Source of the DNA: a bacterium | GTDB taxonomy: Bacteria > Acidobacteriota > HRBIN11 > JAKEFK01 | Length of the DNA: 45,864 nucleotides | Direction: 5' to 3' | NCBI GenBank assembly: GCA_022616075.1 | Contig: JAKEFK010000368.1 | Coordinates: 1 to 45,864, forward strand | In this document: piece after piece, positions 32,963-40,656 of the stretch | Numbering within the stretch: position 1 is the stretch's first letter | How the letters are laid out: each line of letters starts with the position of its first letter | The notes under the pieces: generated by a model | Databases searched by the model: none | The model's input: the letters and a program-made list of their open reading frames with translations, nothing else | Told to the model about the DNA's origin: nothing | Translations under genes and position numbers: made by a program

Positions 32963-32966
32963 GGGC

Positions 32967-32999
32967 TCTTAGCTCGGCCGGCGGACGCCGGCGTTAAAT
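32967..32999. repeat. GC-rich palindromic repeat (family of 7607)
   Basis: TAGCTCGGCCGGCGGACGCC followed by GGCGTTAAAT, in the gap between sctS and sctT. Confidence 0.6.
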
Positions 33000-33000
33000 C

Positions 33001-33270
33001 TCAACGAACGAGATTCGGAAAGTTGTAAAAGAGATTTTGGGCAAAACGCATCATTAAACTCATCATCCAGTAACCGGATAGAGCCAGAGTTAAAAAAACG
33101 GTAATCATCTTTGGAACCTGAGATAAAGTCTGTTCCTGAATTTGGGTCGTCGCCTGAAATACGCTGATCACAAGACCAACGATCATGCTTACTAAAATTG
33201 GAGGGCCAGATAAAATCAGAACCAGCAATAACGCTTCATTGATGACTTTCACTACGAGGTTTTCCAGCAT
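33001..33270 (-). CDS. sctS: T3SS export apparatus protein SctS (FliQ/YscS family)
   Basis: An 89-residue inner-membrane protein with two transmembrane helices (about 13-35 and 52-72). The GPPILVSMIVGLVISVFQA segment and the following TQIQEQTLSQVPK are the family signature. GAGGAG precedes the ATG. It forms the SctRST channel with its neighbours in the order R-S-T, as usual for both T3SS and flagella. Confidence 0.93.
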   Translation of the reverse strand: MLENLVVKVINEALLLVLILSGPPILVSMIVGLVISVFQATTQIQEQTLSQVPKMITVFLTLALSGYWMMSLMMRFAQNLFYNFPNLVR

Positions 33271-33290
33271 AATTTCTCCTCATGGAACCG

Positions 33291-34043
33291 CTAATGCGGT
33301 ATGTATCCAAGCACCAGGCCGCGCGCGATCAGGTACCAACCGTCGATCAAAATAAATAGAAGAATCTTAAAAGGCAGAGAAATAGTGGTTGGCGAGAGCA
33401 TCATCATCCCCATCGACATCAAAATATTCGATACAACCATGTCAATCACGATGAACGGCACGAAGATCAAGAAACCGATCTGAAAAGCCTCTTTTAATTC
33501 GCTGATCACAAAAGCGGGCACCACAACTATCAATGCTTTATCTGAAAGATTCTTCTGCTGTTCCGGAGTGCGCATCCGCCGGGCCAGTCCGTAAAACAGC
33601 TGGCGGTCTTTTATATGTGCATGCTTTAGCATGAACTTGCGAAGGGGCTCTTTAGCAACCTGAACTCCTTCCTTTACTAATCGAGTAGTAGAATCCGATA
33701 GGAGGGGACTCTGTGACCGCTCATCAAACAAAGCTGCCGTGCCATCTTTAATCTCGAGCGCAACCGGATACATGATGTAAATTGTCAGGATGATGGCCAG
33801 TCCGTTGATGACCTGCGTAGGAGGAATCTGCTGCGTTCCGAGCGCCTGGCGCAGGATGGATAGAACCACTGATATTTTCACGAACGATGTGACCATGATT
33901 AAGACAAAGGGAGCAAGAGAAATGGCACCCAGCAAGACCAGCAGCGCCAGTGGTGAATTAATGATGTTGTCTCCCTGAGCGAACGCAATGTGTGGAAAAA
34001 ACAGAAAGAGGAGAAAAGCCGCACAAAGATAGTAGCGCTTCAT
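33291..34043 (-). CDS. sctR: T3SS export apparatus protein SctR (FliP/YscR family)
   Basis: A 250-residue protein with a Sec signal peptide (residues 1-20, MKRYYLCAAFLLFLFFPHIA then FAQG) and four further transmembrane helices. Family segments are VMVTSFVKISVVLSILRQALG-like (read here as IMVTSFVKISVVLSIL), GTQQIPPTQVINGLAIILT and the late DMVVSNILMSMGMMMLSP. I start at the ATG at 34043. The frame is open further upstream, but that part overlaps sctP and lacks a signal. A cleavable signal peptide is typical of FliP and less so of virulence-type SctR. The start is one base from the sctP stop. Confidence 0.93.
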   Translation of the reverse strand: MKRYYLCAAFLLFLFFPHIAFAQGDNIINSPLALLVLLGAISLAPFVLIMVTSFVKISVVLSILRQALGTQQIPPTQVINGLAIILTIYIMYPVALEIKDGTAALFDERSQSPLLSDSTTRLVKEGVQVAKEPLRKFMLKHAHIKDRQLFYGLARRMRTPEQQKNLSDKALIVVVPAFVISELKEAFQIGFLIFVPFIVIDMVVSNILMSMGMMMLSPTTISLPFKILLFILIDGWYLIARGLVLGYIPH

Positions 34044-34044
34044 C

Positions 34045-34848
34045 TTAAATTGTGAAGCCGTCATCGTCCGGTACCGTTGTAGATCGTTTGCGTGCGCGCG
34101 TTTTAGCTGTTTCCGTTTGGACAGAGGAATCCGATTCACGGCCTCCGCGATCCTGCTGTTGTTGCGATTGTTGATCGCGGGTCATGACATTTGTTTCAGC
34201 CAGGTTGAGGCCACGTTGACCCAGTAATTGCGAAAGTTCATTCATGCCCTTTTGCAATTCGGCTTGCGCGCTTGCATCCTGTGTAACAAACTGGATATTG
34301 ATTTTTTCATTCTCCGAACTGACTTTTAGATTTAAAGCGCCGAGTTTATCGGTCATGATTTCAAAATTCATCTCCGGCAGGCCTTTCTCATTTACGCCCA
34401 CCTGCACTTTTTGAACGATGCTTTCAATCTCCCGGATATTGAGAGCCGGAGCATGCGTTTTTTGAACCTCCGCTTTCGCCTGTATCGAGGCCGGACTCAT
34501 ATTCATATTTGGCACTGAAAACTCTTTTAATTCTTCTTTTTCTTTGACCTGTTTTTTTGAGAATTCCTCTTTCTTTAGGGCCCCTTCCTGAAAGTCCTCT
34601 TTTCCATGTTTGGCCGAAACGGGTTTTTTGCCGGCGTGGGTCAAAGGTTGATGTTCGGTCTGACCTTTGGCAAGCTTCGGTCCTTTTTGAAGTCCTTTCC
34701 CGTATATTTTTCCACGGGGTACTTTAGGCGCGTCGGAATCCAGAACCTCTTTGAATTCCTTTTGCGGTTTTGCTTCTGTCTTGTTTGGCGTTTTGTTGTC
34801 AGTTGTTTTGGCAGCGGGAGCTTGTTGAGATACACTGGATGTTTTCAT
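34045..34848 (-). CDS. sctP: T3SS needle-length ruler/switch protein SctP (FliK-like)
   Basis: A 267-residue hydrophilic protein. Residues 1-130 are Lys/Gln/Pro-rich and probably extended, as expected of a molecular ruler. Residues about 140-225 (LGALNLKVSSENEKINIQF; QAELQKGMNELSQLLGQRGL) form a FliK/Flg_hook-type C-terminal domain that would contact SctU to switch substrate class. A Gln-rich, basic tail follows. The gene lies between sctO and sctR and overlaps sctO by four bases, the position usually held by sctP. Identification rests on position, composition and the C-terminal pattern. Confidence 0.8.
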   Translation of the reverse strand: MKTSSVSQQAPAAKTTDNKTPNKTEAKPQKEFKEVLDSDAPKVPRGKIYGKGLQKGPKLAKGQTEHQPLTHAGKKPVSAKHGKEDFQEGALKKEEFSKKQVKEKEELKEFSVPNMNMSPASIQAKAEVQKTHAPALNIREIESIVQKVQVGVNEKGLPEMNFEIMTDKLGALNLKVSSENEKINIQFVTQDASAQAELQKGMNELSQLLGQRGLNLAETNVMTRDQQSQQQQDRGGRESDSSVQTETAKTRARKRSTTVPDDDGFTI

Positions 34849-35345
34849 GATGACGAATCCTTTATTTTTCTCGCAACAAAGAGAACGTTTCCGATCTCTT
34901 CTTGCTCATTTTGTTCAGCAGTCTCGATCTCTTTTTTGATATTCTCTTTCCATTTTTCCTTATGCTTATCGATTGCCTGGAAATCTTTCGTTTTCTCAAG
35001 TAACTCCGACCTGCGCTGTTCCACAAACAACTCCGCTTCCTTTACTTTTTCACGCTGCCTTTGCAGTTTTTCCTCGGCTTTTTTAATTTCGAAATCCAGA
35101 CTCTTCAAATGATCTTTGCCCATCCGAATTTTTTCAACGGAGAGTTTCCCATCAAGGATTTTTTGATTCAATTCGATCTTTGCGTTTTCTTTGTGTTGCT
35201 TCGCGTCTTCCACCGCCTGAACGCATTGCGCTTCTTTCTTTTTTTCCTCTTCCAGAGCTTTCTGGGCCTCTCCTAACGCTTTTTCGGCATCTTCCTTTGC
35301 TTTCTGGCGTTTATCCAGGACGATTTGCAGGCGATACTTTGCCAT
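34845..35345 (-). CDS. sctO: T3SS stalk protein SctO (FliJ/YscO-like)
   Basis: A 166-residue protein that is almost all charged heptad-repeat helix, predicted as a two-stranded coiled coil. It has the expected N-terminus MAKYRLQIVLDKRQKAKEDA. SctO/FliJ sits in the centre of the SctN ATPase hexamer like the gamma subunit of F-ATPase. The gene is directly after sctN (five bases) and overlaps sctP. Family sequence conservation is weak, so the assignment is from length, coiled coil and position. Confidence 0.85.
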   Translation of the reverse strand: MAKYRLQIVLDKRQKAKEDAEKALGEAQKALEEEKKKEAQCVQAVEDAKQHKENAKIELNQKILDGKLSVEKIRMGKDHLKSLDFEIKKAEEKLQRQREKVKEAELFVEQRRSELLEKTKDFQAIDKHKEKWKENIKKEIETAEQNEQEEIGNVLFVARKIKDSSS

Positions 35346-35350
35346 AGAGA

Positions 35351-36694
35351 TTACTCGTCAAAAAGAGCGCAAAGTTTGTCGACACATTCCCCAAAGGACA
35401 TTTTTTCGTACAAACCCTGCTGAAGAAATTCGTTGACCTCATCAATTTTCTTGATCGCATAATCGACGCGCGGATCGCTCCCTTTTTGATAAGCGCCGAT
35501 CAAAATCAAATCCTTCTGCTTTTCGTACGTGGCAAGTATTTCGCGCAATTTCCTTGATGCTTTCTTGTGCCTGTCTTCAGCGATTGTTTCCATAACACGG
35601 CTTACGCTTTGAGACACATCGATTGCAGGATAGTGACCGGAGGCAGCAAGAGGACGGGAAAGAATGATGTGTCCATCCAGGATGGAGCGGACTTCATCGG
35701 CGACAGGCTCATTCATGTCATCCCCCGCAACCAGAACGGTGTAAAAAGCCGTGATTGAACCTTTGCTGGAATTCCCTGTCCGTTCCAGAAGTTTTGGCAA
35801 CTCTGAAAAGACGGAAGGCGTGTAGCCTGCTCTTGCGGGAGGTTCTCCGATGGCCAAACCGATTTCGCGCTGAGCACGCGCAAAACGCGTGGAGGAGTCC
35901 ATCATGAGAATGACTTTCTTACCCTGATCGCGAAAGTATTCGGCAATCGCGGTCGAAACATAGGCTGACTTCAAACGCACCAGAGAAGGTTGATCCGATG
36001 TCGCACAAATGCAAACAGAGCGCGCCAGCCCTTCCTCTCCCAGATCTTTTTCCAAAAAGTCGCGCACTTCACGGCCACGTTCACCAATCAGTGAAATCAC
36101 ACTTACTTCTGCTTCAGTATTTCGGGCTATCATACCCAGCAATGTGCTTTTCCCTACACCTGCTGCTGCAAATACGCCGATGCGCTGCCCTTCTCCGCAG
36201 GTTAAGGTCGCATCAATGGCCCGAACTCCGACTTCAATGTGCGTTAAGATACGTTGTCTCTCGAGCGGATCGGGAGGAGGCTGCATCACGGGGTAATCGA
36301 TAAAATCATCACCAACCAGATCTCCTTTATGATCCATCGGCTCGCCCAGACCATTCAAAACGCGTCCCAGCAGGCGCGGTCCGCATTTGACCGTTAGAGG
36401 AGCCCCAGTTGTGCTGACTTCACTGCCCGGACCGATTCCGCTTGTGTCTCCCAACGGCATAAGATACACAAGTTCATCCTTGAAGCCGACGACTTCTGCG
36501 CGGATCGGCTTTGCGCGATGAGCGCAACGAATATTGCAAACCTCACCAACAGATACACCGGGAGCAACTGCCTTCACCACAAGACCTGCTACCTCAACAA
36601 CGCGTCCCTTCACTTCGACGGGAGATGCATTATCAATCATCTCCAGGTATTTCGAAAAATCAGGAGAAAGTAATGATTTGTCTACCTCGGCCAT
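35351..36694 (-). CDS. sctN: T3SS ATPase SctN (FliI/YscN family)
   Basis: A 447-residue ATPase that releases chaperones and unfolds substrates at the export gate. Walker A is AAAGVGKST (176-184), the catalytic glutamate is E205 in LIGERGREVRDF and Walker B is VILMMDSSTR with D266. The FARAQREIGLAIGEPPARAGY segment is diagnostic of FliI/SctN as against F1-ATPase subunits. The start is the ATG at 36694. The gene follows sctL with a GC-rich repeat pair in the gap. Confidence 0.96.
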   Translation of the reverse strand: MAEVDKSLLSPDFSKYLEMIDNASPVEVKGRVVEVAGLVVKAVAPGVSVGEVCNIRCAHRAKPIRAEVVGFKDELVYLMPLGDTSGIGPGSEVSTTGAPLTVKCGPRLLGRVLNGLGEPMDHKGDLVGDDFIDYPVMQPPPDPLERQRILTHIEVGVRAIDATLTCGEGQRIGVFAAAGVGKSTLLGMIARNTEAEVSVISLIGERGREVRDFLEKDLGEEGLARSVCICATSDQPSLVRLKSAYVSTAIAEYFRDQGKKVILMMDSSTRFARAQREIGLAIGEPPARAGYTPSVFSELPKLLERTGNSSKGSITAFYTVLVAGDDMNEPVADEVRSILDGHIILSRPLAASGHYPAIDVSQSVSRVMETIAEDRHKKASRKLREILATYEKQKDLILIGAYQKGSDPRVDYAIKKIDEVNEFLQQGLYEKMSFGECVDKLCALFDE

Positions 36695-36706
36695 AATTCT
36701 TGTTTC

Positions 36707-36758
36707 CTGCGGGCGTGACGCCCGCGGTCCATAATGCAGGCGAGACGCCTGCGTTTTG
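36707..36758. repeat. two adjacent GC-rich palindromic repeats between sctL and sctN
   Basis: GCGGGCGTGACGCCCGC and, a few bases on, GCAGGCGAGACGCCTGC. Members of the family of 7607. Confidence 0.7.
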
Positions 36759-37424
36759 TCAAGCTTTTGGCTGCAATAAGATTTTCTTCAACCGCTCCAA
36801 CTGGGTTTGAAGCTGTGCTTCTACCGTACCGATTTCCGATTCAATGATGCAGCCGCCCCGATGAACCTTTTTGTCTTCCACCACATCGAGAATCCGCTGT
36901 CTCCCAAGAGTTTCCTGGAGTTCTTCCTCATTCTCCTTCAAAATCTTCGCATCTTCCGGATGAACGCGAATCGTGAGTTGCTTGCTCTGTCGAACCGTTT
37001 GCATCGCTTGTTTCACAATGCCAATAATCGTTTCCGGCTCCATCTCAAGTTGCTTGCCGATAATTTTTTCAGCGATCTTGAAAGCAAGATCCATTAAATC
37101 GCGGTTGGCATTTTTTATAAATTGTTCCTGTTCGGTTCGAGCCTTAACCATTAACTCTGTCGTTTGAGCAAGACCTTCCTGATAACCGGTGTCGTATCCG
37201 GTCTGGCGCTGTTTGGCGCTCTCCTCCTCCGCATTTCGTAGAATTGCCTCGGCCTCCCGCTGCGCTTTTTGAAGCAGCTCACGCGCTTTTGCGGAAGCCG
37301 AATAAACTTCACCTCGAATGATTCCATCTTGTTCAATCGAATCGCGGCCCAGGTCCTCTCGCAGATTACTCCCGGAGGTCTTATCCTTCTTGATTACTTT
37401 CACTACCTTGACGTCATCCATCAA
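36759..37424 (-). CDS. sctL: T3SS stator protein SctL (FliH/YscL family)
   Basis: A 221-residue cytoplasmic protein. Residues 40-120 are a long coiled coil (ELLQKAQREAEAILRNAEEE and YDTGYQEGLAQTTELMVKAR). Residues about 125-215 are the FliH/SctL C-terminal domain, with LTIRVHPEDAKIL and DKKVHRGGCIIESEIGTVEA as signature strands. SctL links the ATPase to the C-ring protein SctQ. The gene lies between sctJ (three bases) and sctN. Confidence 0.92.
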   Translation of the reverse strand: MMDDVKVVKVIKKDKTSGSNLREDLGRDSIEQDGIIRGEVYSASAKARELLQKAQREAEAILRNAEEESAKQRQTGYDTGYQEGLAQTTELMVKARTEQEQFIKNANRDLMDLAFKIAEKIIGKQLEMEPETIIGIVKQAMQTVRQSKQLTIRVHPEDAKILKENEEELQETLGRQRILDVVEDKKVHRGGCIIESEIGTVEAQLQTQLERLKKILLQPKA

Positions 37425-37427
37425 TGA

Positions 37428-38255
37428 TTACTTTTCTACAACTTCTGGCAGGTTTGTAGCCGGCAATGCCGCTCGAAGCGCTTCCAGTTCTTTTCGCAAC
37501 GCCATGGAAGATCGACCAGCCATTGCGATTATAAAACCAAATAAAAGCAGAAGGACGATCACAACAGCCGCAAGAATCTGGAAAGGGAATAATGAGTCTT
37601 TTGATAGTTTGATCGGTCCATAGTGGATCATATCCGGCTGACGGTCCGACGCGATTTCGGACGCGACCACTGCGACATCAGCAGGCTTTAATCCTTCTAC
37701 GCTATTCGCAATCAAATTCCTCACATCTTCCTCTTTAAAAGGCACAGCGCCGCTCCTGTCCGGTTTATATTTCAATAAAACTGCAGCTTTCGTGATGGTC
37801 GGACCTTGCAACTCTTCTTTCAAAACGTCCGATTCAGGCAAAACTACATGGACGCGCGCTTCCACCACTCCGGTCATGGTGACCAATGTTTTCTCGAGTT
37901 CACCCATCACCGCCTGCATGTACATGGCCTTTTCTTCAACAGCTGTCGGAATCAGGCTTGTCTTGGCAAACACTTCCCCAAATCCTCTTTTTGGAGGCTT
38001 CGGCAGATTATTTGCCTGGAGTATCTCCCAGGCGTGGGACGCGTCCCCTTTAGGTACGGTCAGCGTAAAGGTAAGGACTTCCCCTTCGATCGGAACTTTT
38101 GTAGCGTGAATGCCATTGTTGGTTAACGTAACCACCATCTCGTTGGCCTGCTCTTCTGTTAAGCCGTGGTGCAGCTCCTGGCTGCATGAAATCATCACAC
38201 TAAGGCTCAACACCATTCCGATTGCAAGAAACAACTGCCGAAACGTGTGTTTCAT
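37428..38255 (-). CDS. sctJ: T3SS inner-membrane ring lipoprotein SctJ (YscJ/FliF-like)
   Basis: A 275-residue lipoprotein. The signal peptide ends in VMISC, giving a lipidated cysteine near residue 24. Two ring-building domains follow (ELHHGLTEEQANEMVVTLTN; EVFAKTSLIPTAVEEKAMY; EARVHVVLPESDVL; NLIANSVEGLKPADVAVV), then a single transmembrane helix near 225-247. Unlike flagellar FliF it has only one C-terminal helix and normal SctJ length, which identifies the locus as a needle-type T3SS. I start at the ATG at 38255, preceded by AAGGAGAG. Confidence 0.94.
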   Translation of the reverse strand: MKHTFRQLFLAIGMVLSLSVMISCSQELHHGLTEEQANEMVVTLTNNGIHATKVPIEGEVLTFTLTVPKGDASHAWEILQANNLPKPPKRGFGEVFAKTSLIPTAVEEKAMYMQAVMGELEKTLVTMTGVVEARVHVVLPESDVLKEELQGPTITKAAVLLKYKPDRSGAVPFKEEDVRNLIANSVEGLKPADVAVVASEIASDRQPDMIHYGPIKLSKDSLFPFQILAAVVIVLLLLFGFIIAMAGRSSMALRKELEALRAALPATNLPEVVEK

Positions 38256-38289
38256 CAACTCTCCTTGATAAGAGGATTGCGACATGACT

Positions 38290-38390
38290 TCCTGCTCCTT
38301 ATGAAGGAGGGGGCTAGGGGGAGGTTGGAAATAAGCAGAAACGCTTCCAACCCCCCTCTTACTCCCCCCTTCATAAGGGGGGAGAATCGC
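38290..38390. repeat. large imperfect inverted repeat between sctI and sctJ
   Basis: The left arm (CTTATGAAGGAGGGGGCTAG followed by GGGGAGGTTGGAA) pairs with the right arm (TTCCAACCCCCCTC followed by ACTCCCCCCTTCATAAG) around a short centre. The result is a very stable hairpin in the operon mRNA. It resembles purine-strand repeat elements dispersed in many environmental genomes and could attenuate downstream expression. Confidence 0.75.
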
Positions 38391-38404
38391 CAATCCGATC
38401 TCAT

Positions 38405-38899
38405 CTACACCTGCATCTGCATTGTGGATTTGAATGAGGAAACGCCCTGTTCCACCATTTTGCAGCAAAGCGAAATCTCGTTAGTCAGTTGTCCAACTTC
38501 CGTTTGCATGGCAAGAAGCTCCTGAGGGGAAAAAGTCCTGCCGCTCATGGCCTGGTCCAGAATTTCTTTCAGGCGATTTTGGCTGCTCTTCATCCGGTCC
38601 ACAACCTTCTCCAGGCCTTCCATGTCCTTGACCTTAGGTATCTCACCTGCTTTTTGTGTCTGATTTACCTGCTCCACTTGATTAGTCTTGTTCACCTGAT
38701 CGACCTGGTTGGTGGACTGTTGCTGACTGATTTGCATATGCTCACCGCCCGGCTTGTTGACGGTGAATTCCTGACTCTCTAATTTCTGCCGAAGATCTTC
38801 AAACTTCGACATCTGCTCATTTGCATTTTGAAGCTGTTTGGAAGCTTCTTTGAACATTTCGGCGCCGGCTTTTCCAGCCCCGCCAATAGCGTCAACCAT
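38405..38899 (-). CDS. sctI: T3SS inner rod protein SctI (PrgJ/YscI-like)
   Basis: A 164-residue protein. Residues 1-40 are helical. Residues 50-90 are a Gln/Asn-rich linker with repeated NQVDQVN-like units. The C-terminal part (about 105-164: RLKEILDQAMSGRTFSPQEL; LAMQTEVGQLTNEISLCCKM) has the SPxELLxxQxxV pattern of YscI/HrpB-type inner rod proteins. AGGGAGG precedes the ATG. The location just before sctJ agrees. The rod connects the export gate to the needle. Assignment is from the C-terminal pattern and position. Confidence 0.75.
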   Translation of the reverse strand: MVDAIGGAGKAGAEMFKEASKQLQNANEQMSKFEDLRQKLESQEFTVNKPGGEHMQISQQQSTNQVDQVNKTNQVEQVNQTQKAGEIPKVKDMEGLEKVVDRMKSSQNRLKEILDQAMSGRTFSPQELLAMQTEVGQLTNEISLCCKMVEQGVSSFKSTMQMQV

Positions 38900-38913
38900 A
38901 AAAAATTCCTCCC

Positions 38914-39303
38914 TTAAGTCTTATTGCCCAATCGGGTAATTAAACTTTGCAATTTCGAAGACAAATGCTCATCCTGCGCGACAAACGGTGTGATTGTTTC
39001 GCGCAAAGCCGCCGCATCAGGACGTGACACAAAATCCTTGCCGAACATCTCCGTTAAAACCGTATCGACGACCTTTGCCGCAAGGGCTTCTCCTTTCAAT
39101 CCTTCTGCTTTGGCAGTTTTAGCAACTTCACTCAGCCCCTTTTCGATCGAAGAGATACTTTGAGCTTGGCCTTTGGCTTTGGCTTTGGTGTCCTGCGTCT
39201 GCTGAACATGTTTTTCCGGTTGAAATTTTCCGACCTTTTTGTCGTCTCCTTTCGGTTCTGGAGGCGGCGGTCCGGAATAATTTCCCGGTCCTTTGATTTT
39301 CAT
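38914..39303 (-). CDS. Unknown small T3SS-locus protein (129 residues)
   Basis: The N-terminal 45 residues are Pro/Lys/Gln-rich and probably disordered (NYSGPPPPEPKGDDKKVGKF). From residue 50 on it is helical (SISSIEKGLSEVAKTAKAEG; LAAKVVDTVLTEMFGKDFV). I recognise no family. It sits between sctI and the TPR chaperone gene with its own GGGGAG site. A disordered N-terminus and lack of signal peptide fit a secreted early substrate or a needle/tip accessory protein, but this is only inference. Confidence 0.7.
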   Translation of the reverse strand: MKIKGPGNYSGPPPPEPKGDDKKVGKFQPEKHVQQTQDTKAKAKGQAQSISSIEKGLSEVAKTAKAEGLKGEALAAKVVDTVLTEMFGKDFVSRPDAAALRETITPFVAQDEHLSSKLQSLITRLGNKT

Positions 39304-39369
39304 AATCCGCTCCCCGGGCGGCTCTTTTCAGTGTAATGGAGATATTGAGATTTGATCTCCCTATCTCCC

Positions 39370-39780
39370 TTAAATCTTATTGAAAACTCCCATTTCTGCG
39401 GCTTTCATCAACTGCCGCGCCAAACTCGCATCGACTCCGTTAGGATCTTTCTCAACCACTTTTTTCAGTTCTGCAATCGCTTTGTCCTTCTGTTTCTTAA
39501 ACAGCAGAACTTCCCCTAAATGGACTCTCGCGAATGTATTGCCCGGATCTACCTCTACCGCCTTTTGATGAGATTTCAGAGCCTCATCAAACCTGTCCAG
39601 ATTGAAATAAGCATCCCCTAACAACGTATAACCGATCGATCTTTGCGGTGATAGAGCAACCACAGCCTGAAAGATTTCCGTTGCCAGTGCGTAACGATTG
39701 TTCGCGGCAAGACACTGACCCGCTTCGCACAAAAACTTCAGTTGATTGATTTCCGGTTTAATATCTGAAACTTTAGCCAC
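39370..39780 (-). CDS. TPR protein, putative needle-subunit chaperone (SctG-like position)
   Basis: A 136-residue protein of about three TPR units (QCLAANNRYALATEIFQAVV; IGYTLLGDAYFNLDRFDEAL; FARVHLGEVLLFKKQKDKAI). In Yersinia-type systems a small TPR protein (YscG/PscG) holds the needle subunit monomeric before secretion; this gene lies directly after the needle gene, so the same role is inferred. It is not closely related to the three SycD-like proteins at 19796-24959. Translation starts at GTG (39780), with AAGGAG upstream. Confidence 0.75.
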   Translation of the reverse strand: MAKVSDIKPEINQLKFLCEAGQCLAANNRYALATEIFQAVVALSPQRSIGYTLLGDAYFNLDRFDEALKSHQKAVEVDPGNTFARVHLGEVLLFKKQKDKAIAELKKVVEKDPNGVDASLARQLMKAAEMGVFNKI

Positions 39781-39821
39781 AAGTTTCTCCTTGCATCAGG
39801 CCGGCATAAACCGGCGCGAGA

Positions 39822-40118
39822 TTACTTCATGTTTTGAATTGCGTTTTTTGAAGCATCTGTCCGAGCTTTTTCCAAATTGGAAACAGCCTGATACATCATT
39901 GTTTCCAAAGATACTGCCCGCTGAAGCTCCAGCATTTTTCCCATTTCGCTCTGTCCGCTAAATGTCGGATCCGTTAACTTATTCGAAAAATCCGCCGTCT
40001 GCGCCTGGGTTTGGCTGATGACTTCGGTTAAAGGGCCGATCGCGTCAGATCCCGTAGCTCCTCCAGCGGAACCACCGGATTGAAGCCCAAAAGGTGTTGG
40101 TGCGTTACTAACTGGCAT
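39822..40118 (-). CDS. sctF: T3SS needle protein SctF
   Basis: A 98-residue protein with no signal peptide. The first 30 residues are Gly/Ser-rich. The C-terminal helix (MLELQRAVSLETMMYQAVSN, then LEKARTDASKNAIQNMK) matches the end of SctF needle subunits, which finish with SN-x-x-K-x-x-x-D and IIQN. Polymerised SctF forms the extracellular needle. AGGAGG precedes the ATG, suggesting strong translation suited to a structural subunit. Sequence identity to known needles is limited, so the call rests on size, the C-terminal pattern and position beside a TPR chaperone. Confidence 0.75.
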   Translation of the reverse strand: MPVSNAPTPFGLQSGGSAGGATGSDAIGPLTEVISQTQAQTADFSNKLTDPTFSGQSEMGKMLELQRAVSLETMMYQAVSNLEKARTDASKNAIQNMK

Positions 40119-40174
40119 AAACTTAGCCTCCTAAAGTATTTGAACAGTATTATCGACAACGATCTTTCGAAAGT

Positions 40175-40217
40175 TGCTAAGCTCCGCAGGCGGGACGCCC
40201 GCGCCACTTTGTTTAAC
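40175..40217. repeat. GC-rich palindromic repeat (family of 7607)
   Basis: TAAGCTCCGCAGGCGGGACG followed by CCCGCGCCACTTTGTTTA. The stop codon of the 40213 gene (TAA) lies at its end. Confidence 0.65.
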
Positions 40218-40548
40218 GAACAATTTTGCTGCTCTCGAGAATAGCAAGTGATAATGCATAAGCCTTTTGCACCTGTTCGGCATCCTTCTTCTCTTTCTCA
40301 GATCCCTTTTTTGAGACTTCACTGGCCGCGAGAAGAATCCGCTGCATTTCCTGTTGAAATGCCTTCGCCTCCTTTCCACCACCGCGACGGAGATTCGTTA
40401 ATACGGGAAATACTGATTCTCTAATCTCAACTTTTATCGCTTTTCCCGGCTTCGCTGCGGGCTTTGCTTCGCTCTTACCTTTCGACCCGCCGTGGGCCGC
40501 TCCCACCGTGAATGATTTTAATTCCTCTTTCGATTTTTCTTTGGCCAC
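40213..40548 (-). CDS. Unknown small basic T3SS-locus protein (111 residues)
   Basis: The N-terminal 45 residues are rich in Lys, Ala and Gly (KGKSEAKPAAKPGKAIKVEI). The rest is helical (FQQEMQRILLAASEVSKKGS; EQVQKAYALSLAILESSKIV). No family recognised. It is translated from a GTG with AGGAGG upstream and lies between the sigma-factor and needle genes. The helical C-terminus of about 55 residues could be a small chaperone or filament accessory. Function unknown. Confidence 0.7.
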   Translation of the reverse strand: MAKEKSKEELKSFTVGAAHGGSKGKSEAKPAAKPGKAIKVEIRESVFPVLTNLRRGGGKEAKAFQQEMQRILLAASEVSKKGSEKEKKDAEQVQKAYALSLAILESSKIVR

Positions 40549-40656
40549 AATACCTCCTGCGGTATTAAGCGTGTAACTTTAGATTTTTCAATGTTTTAAT
40601 ACATTCTACTTTACTCGACCGATCCAAAACCGTCAACAAAAATCCATCATCTTCGA

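Noticed and set aside
34044-34139. N-terminal extension of SctR
   Set aside because: It overlaps sctP and would bury the signal peptide that begins at 34043.
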